From the NCBI GenBank assembly GCA_902595105.1, contig CACJPA010000002.1, positions 1 through 64,000 of the forward strand: a stretch of 64,000 nucleotides of DNA, read 5' to 3'. The position numbers and the translations under genes are program-made. The notes beneath the pieces are model-generated. The model was not told the DNA's origin. It saw nothing but the letters and a program-made list of their open reading frames with translations, and did no database searches. Of this stretch, positions 63,115 to 64,000 are shown in pieces; within the stretch, counting starts at the first letter, position 1; every line of letters starts with the position of its first letter. The stretch is from an uncultured Pelagibacteraceae bacterium. GTDB taxonomy: Bacteria > Pseudomonadota > Alphaproteobacteria > Pelagibacterales > Pelagibacteraceae.

Positions 63115-63939
63115 TTAATACAAACCTTTTTTTTTTGATCCTTTATAAAATATTTCCTTAAGATATTTGTTTTCTCTTACTCTTAACAATTTACCTTCTT
63201 CACTCATTAATGAATTAGTACGATTAATAACCTCGTGATAATGATATTCATCTTTTCCTCTAGCAATTTGAACACTATTTTTTCCTAAAACTTGTTTAAC
63301 ATTGGTTCCTATATAGCTTTGAACTGCAAATCCTATTCTTCTGTCATTACTTTTGTTTACCCCAGAGCCATGAACTACTCTTGGGTGGTGTAATGACATT
63401 TGACCCGCTTTAAGCTCTACAGGTTTAACCTCATTTTCTGGTACTCCTTCTACTGTTTGACCGCGTGTTAACAGGTTTCCTTCATTAAACTTTTGGTTAT
63501 GATCTTTTAGTTCTATGTGAGATTTAGGCCACATTCTCATACAACCATTTTCGTTATTAGAATCTGTAATTGCTATCCATGCAGTAACCCAATTATGGGG
63601 TTCCAAACCAATATATTTTGCATCTTGATGATAACTTACAAATCCTTCTTGTTTAGGGTTTTTAATAAACAAAGTAGTACTACAAACTAAAATATTTTCT
63701 CCGATAATGCTTTCAACTGCATCAAGAATTTTAGAATTATGAACAATTACATCTAGTTTAGGAGAGATTAAGTGAGCATTATATCTGCCAGATTTATCAA
63801 TTTCATTTGGCATTTCTTTTTCTATTAGCTCAATTTCATTTCTTGCTTCCAAAGCCTCTTCTTTAGTTAAGATATCTAAGGGCGCTACATATCCTTCTTC
63901 ATTGTACTGTTTCAGTTGATTTGAATTAAGATAAGTCAT
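63115..63939 (-). CDS. Phytanoyl-CoA dioxygenase (PhyH) family Fe(II)/2-oxoglutarate oxygenase
   Basis: 274 residues. Facial triad H104-x-D106 (YHQDAKYIG) and H190 (VVHGSGVNKS), with the 2-oxoglutarate-binding Arg (R200 or R201) in SNDRRIG. Such enzymes hydroxylate small molecules, including ectoine and phosphonates. The first gene of the minus-strand operon, 4 bp before the TPR-glycosyltransferase gene. Substrate unknown; the Gfo/Idh pair hints at an oxygen-containing sugar-like target. Start near 63939; a promoter is expected in the last 60 bases. Confidence 0.9.
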   Translation of the reverse strand: MTYLNSNQLKQYNEEGYVAPLDILTKEEALEARNEIELIEKEMPNEIDKSGRYNAHLISPKLDVIVHNSKILDAVESIIGENILVCSTTLFIKNPKQEGFVSYHQDAKYIGLEPHNWVTAWIAITDSNNENGCMRMWPKSHIELKDHNQKFNEGNLLTRGQTVEGVPENEVKPVELKAGQMSLHHPRVVHGSGVNKSNDRRIGFAVQSYIGTNVKQVLGKNSVQIARGKDEYHYHEVINRTNSLMSEEGKLLRVRENKYLKEIFYKGSKKKGLY

Positions 63940-63957
63940 ATTATTTTTAAAGATTAT

Positions 63958-64000
63958 ATGAGTGCTATTATTACTTCAATACATAACTGTCCTGTAAAAT
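63958..64000 (+). CDS. Start of a plus-strand gene running off the window (possible MOSC-domain protein)
   Basis: From ATG 63958 the frame is open to the edge and reads MSAIITSIHNCPVK. The PVK word after a beta strand is reminiscent of the N-terminal barrel of MOSC-domain molybdenum-cofactor sulfurtransferases, but 14 residues cannot decide. It is divergent from the PhyH gene over 18 bp. If real, it would add a further Moco-related gene to the window. Confidence 0.35.
   Translation, partial: MSAIITSIHNCPVK

Noticed and set aside
1..64000. tRNA or rRNA genes, insertion sequences, integrases, CRISPR arrays
   Set aside because: No cloverleaf with a GTTCRA arm, no transposase-like frames with terminal inverted repeats, and no regularly spaced direct repeats were recognised in any gap.

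Overview
The window looks like chromosome from a streamlined SAR11-type alphaproteobacterium (Candidatus Pelagibacter or a close relative). The reasons are the very A+T-rich sequence, genes packed with 0-10 bp gaps or 1-11 bp overlaps, few Shine-Dalgarno sites, a tandem glycine riboswitch in front of gcvT, and a gene set typical of the clade (liv-type ABC system, one-carbon and formate oxidation, DMT-family permeases). No tRNA, rRNA, insertion sequence, prophage integrase or CRISPR array was seen. No stretch longer than about 200 bp lacks a gene.

Layout. 1-511: 3' part of umuD on the minus strand under an alphaproteobacterial-type SOS box. 511-7.5 kb: two small enzymes, a glycerate-kinase-like P-loop protein, tolC, recA and alaS. 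7.5-16 kb: housekeeping genes (icd, psd-pssA, a glycosyltransferase, rlmE, an unusually short guaB, guaA, gloA, panB) and a TerC-family protein. 16.8-21.5 kb: complete HAAT/Liv transporter, with the binding protein divergent from livHMGF. 21.5-26 kb: 5-oxoproline cluster (pxpA divergent from pxpBC) with a YcsI/D-glutamate-cyclase-type gene and a DMT permease. 26.1-30.6 kb: glycine riboswitch and gcvTHP. 30.6-35.6 kb: lipid-modification cluster (flavin oxidoreductase, DUF1365, Cfa-like methyltransferase, DUF3833-like lipoprotein, SDR, TspO). 35.6-38.2 kb: DadA-type oxidase and SelO. 38.2-47.7 kb: formate island with two unrelated formate dehydrogenases, FdhD, an HPP membrane protein, an IscU/SufU-like scaffold, MobA and MoeA. 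47.7-52 kb: tight four-gene cluster of DMT permease, creatinase, arginine:glycine-amidinotransferase-like enzyme and threonine aldolase. 52.3-59.2 kb: AraC/GlxA-type regulator divergent from an NMT1-type ABC transporter plus a DapA-type lyase, an enolase-superfamily enzyme and a 2-hydroxyacid dehydrogenase. 59.3-63.9 kb: minus-strand operon of PhyH dioxygenase, TPR-glycosyltransferase and two Gfo/Idh/MocA oxidoreductases.

How the genes work together. Glycine and one-carbon units run through the window: threonine aldolase makes glycine, the riboswitch-controlled cleavage system turns it into methylene-THF, CO2 and NH3, and formate can be oxidised by either formate dehydrogenase, with MobA, MoeA and FdhD maturing the molybdenum one. 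The creatinase/amidinotransferase pair is the most unusual combination: together they could make, break or recycle guanidino compounds. The 52.3-59.2 kb block reads as uptake and breakdown of an organic acid, probably a sugar-acid-like compound, whose identity cannot be read from sequence.
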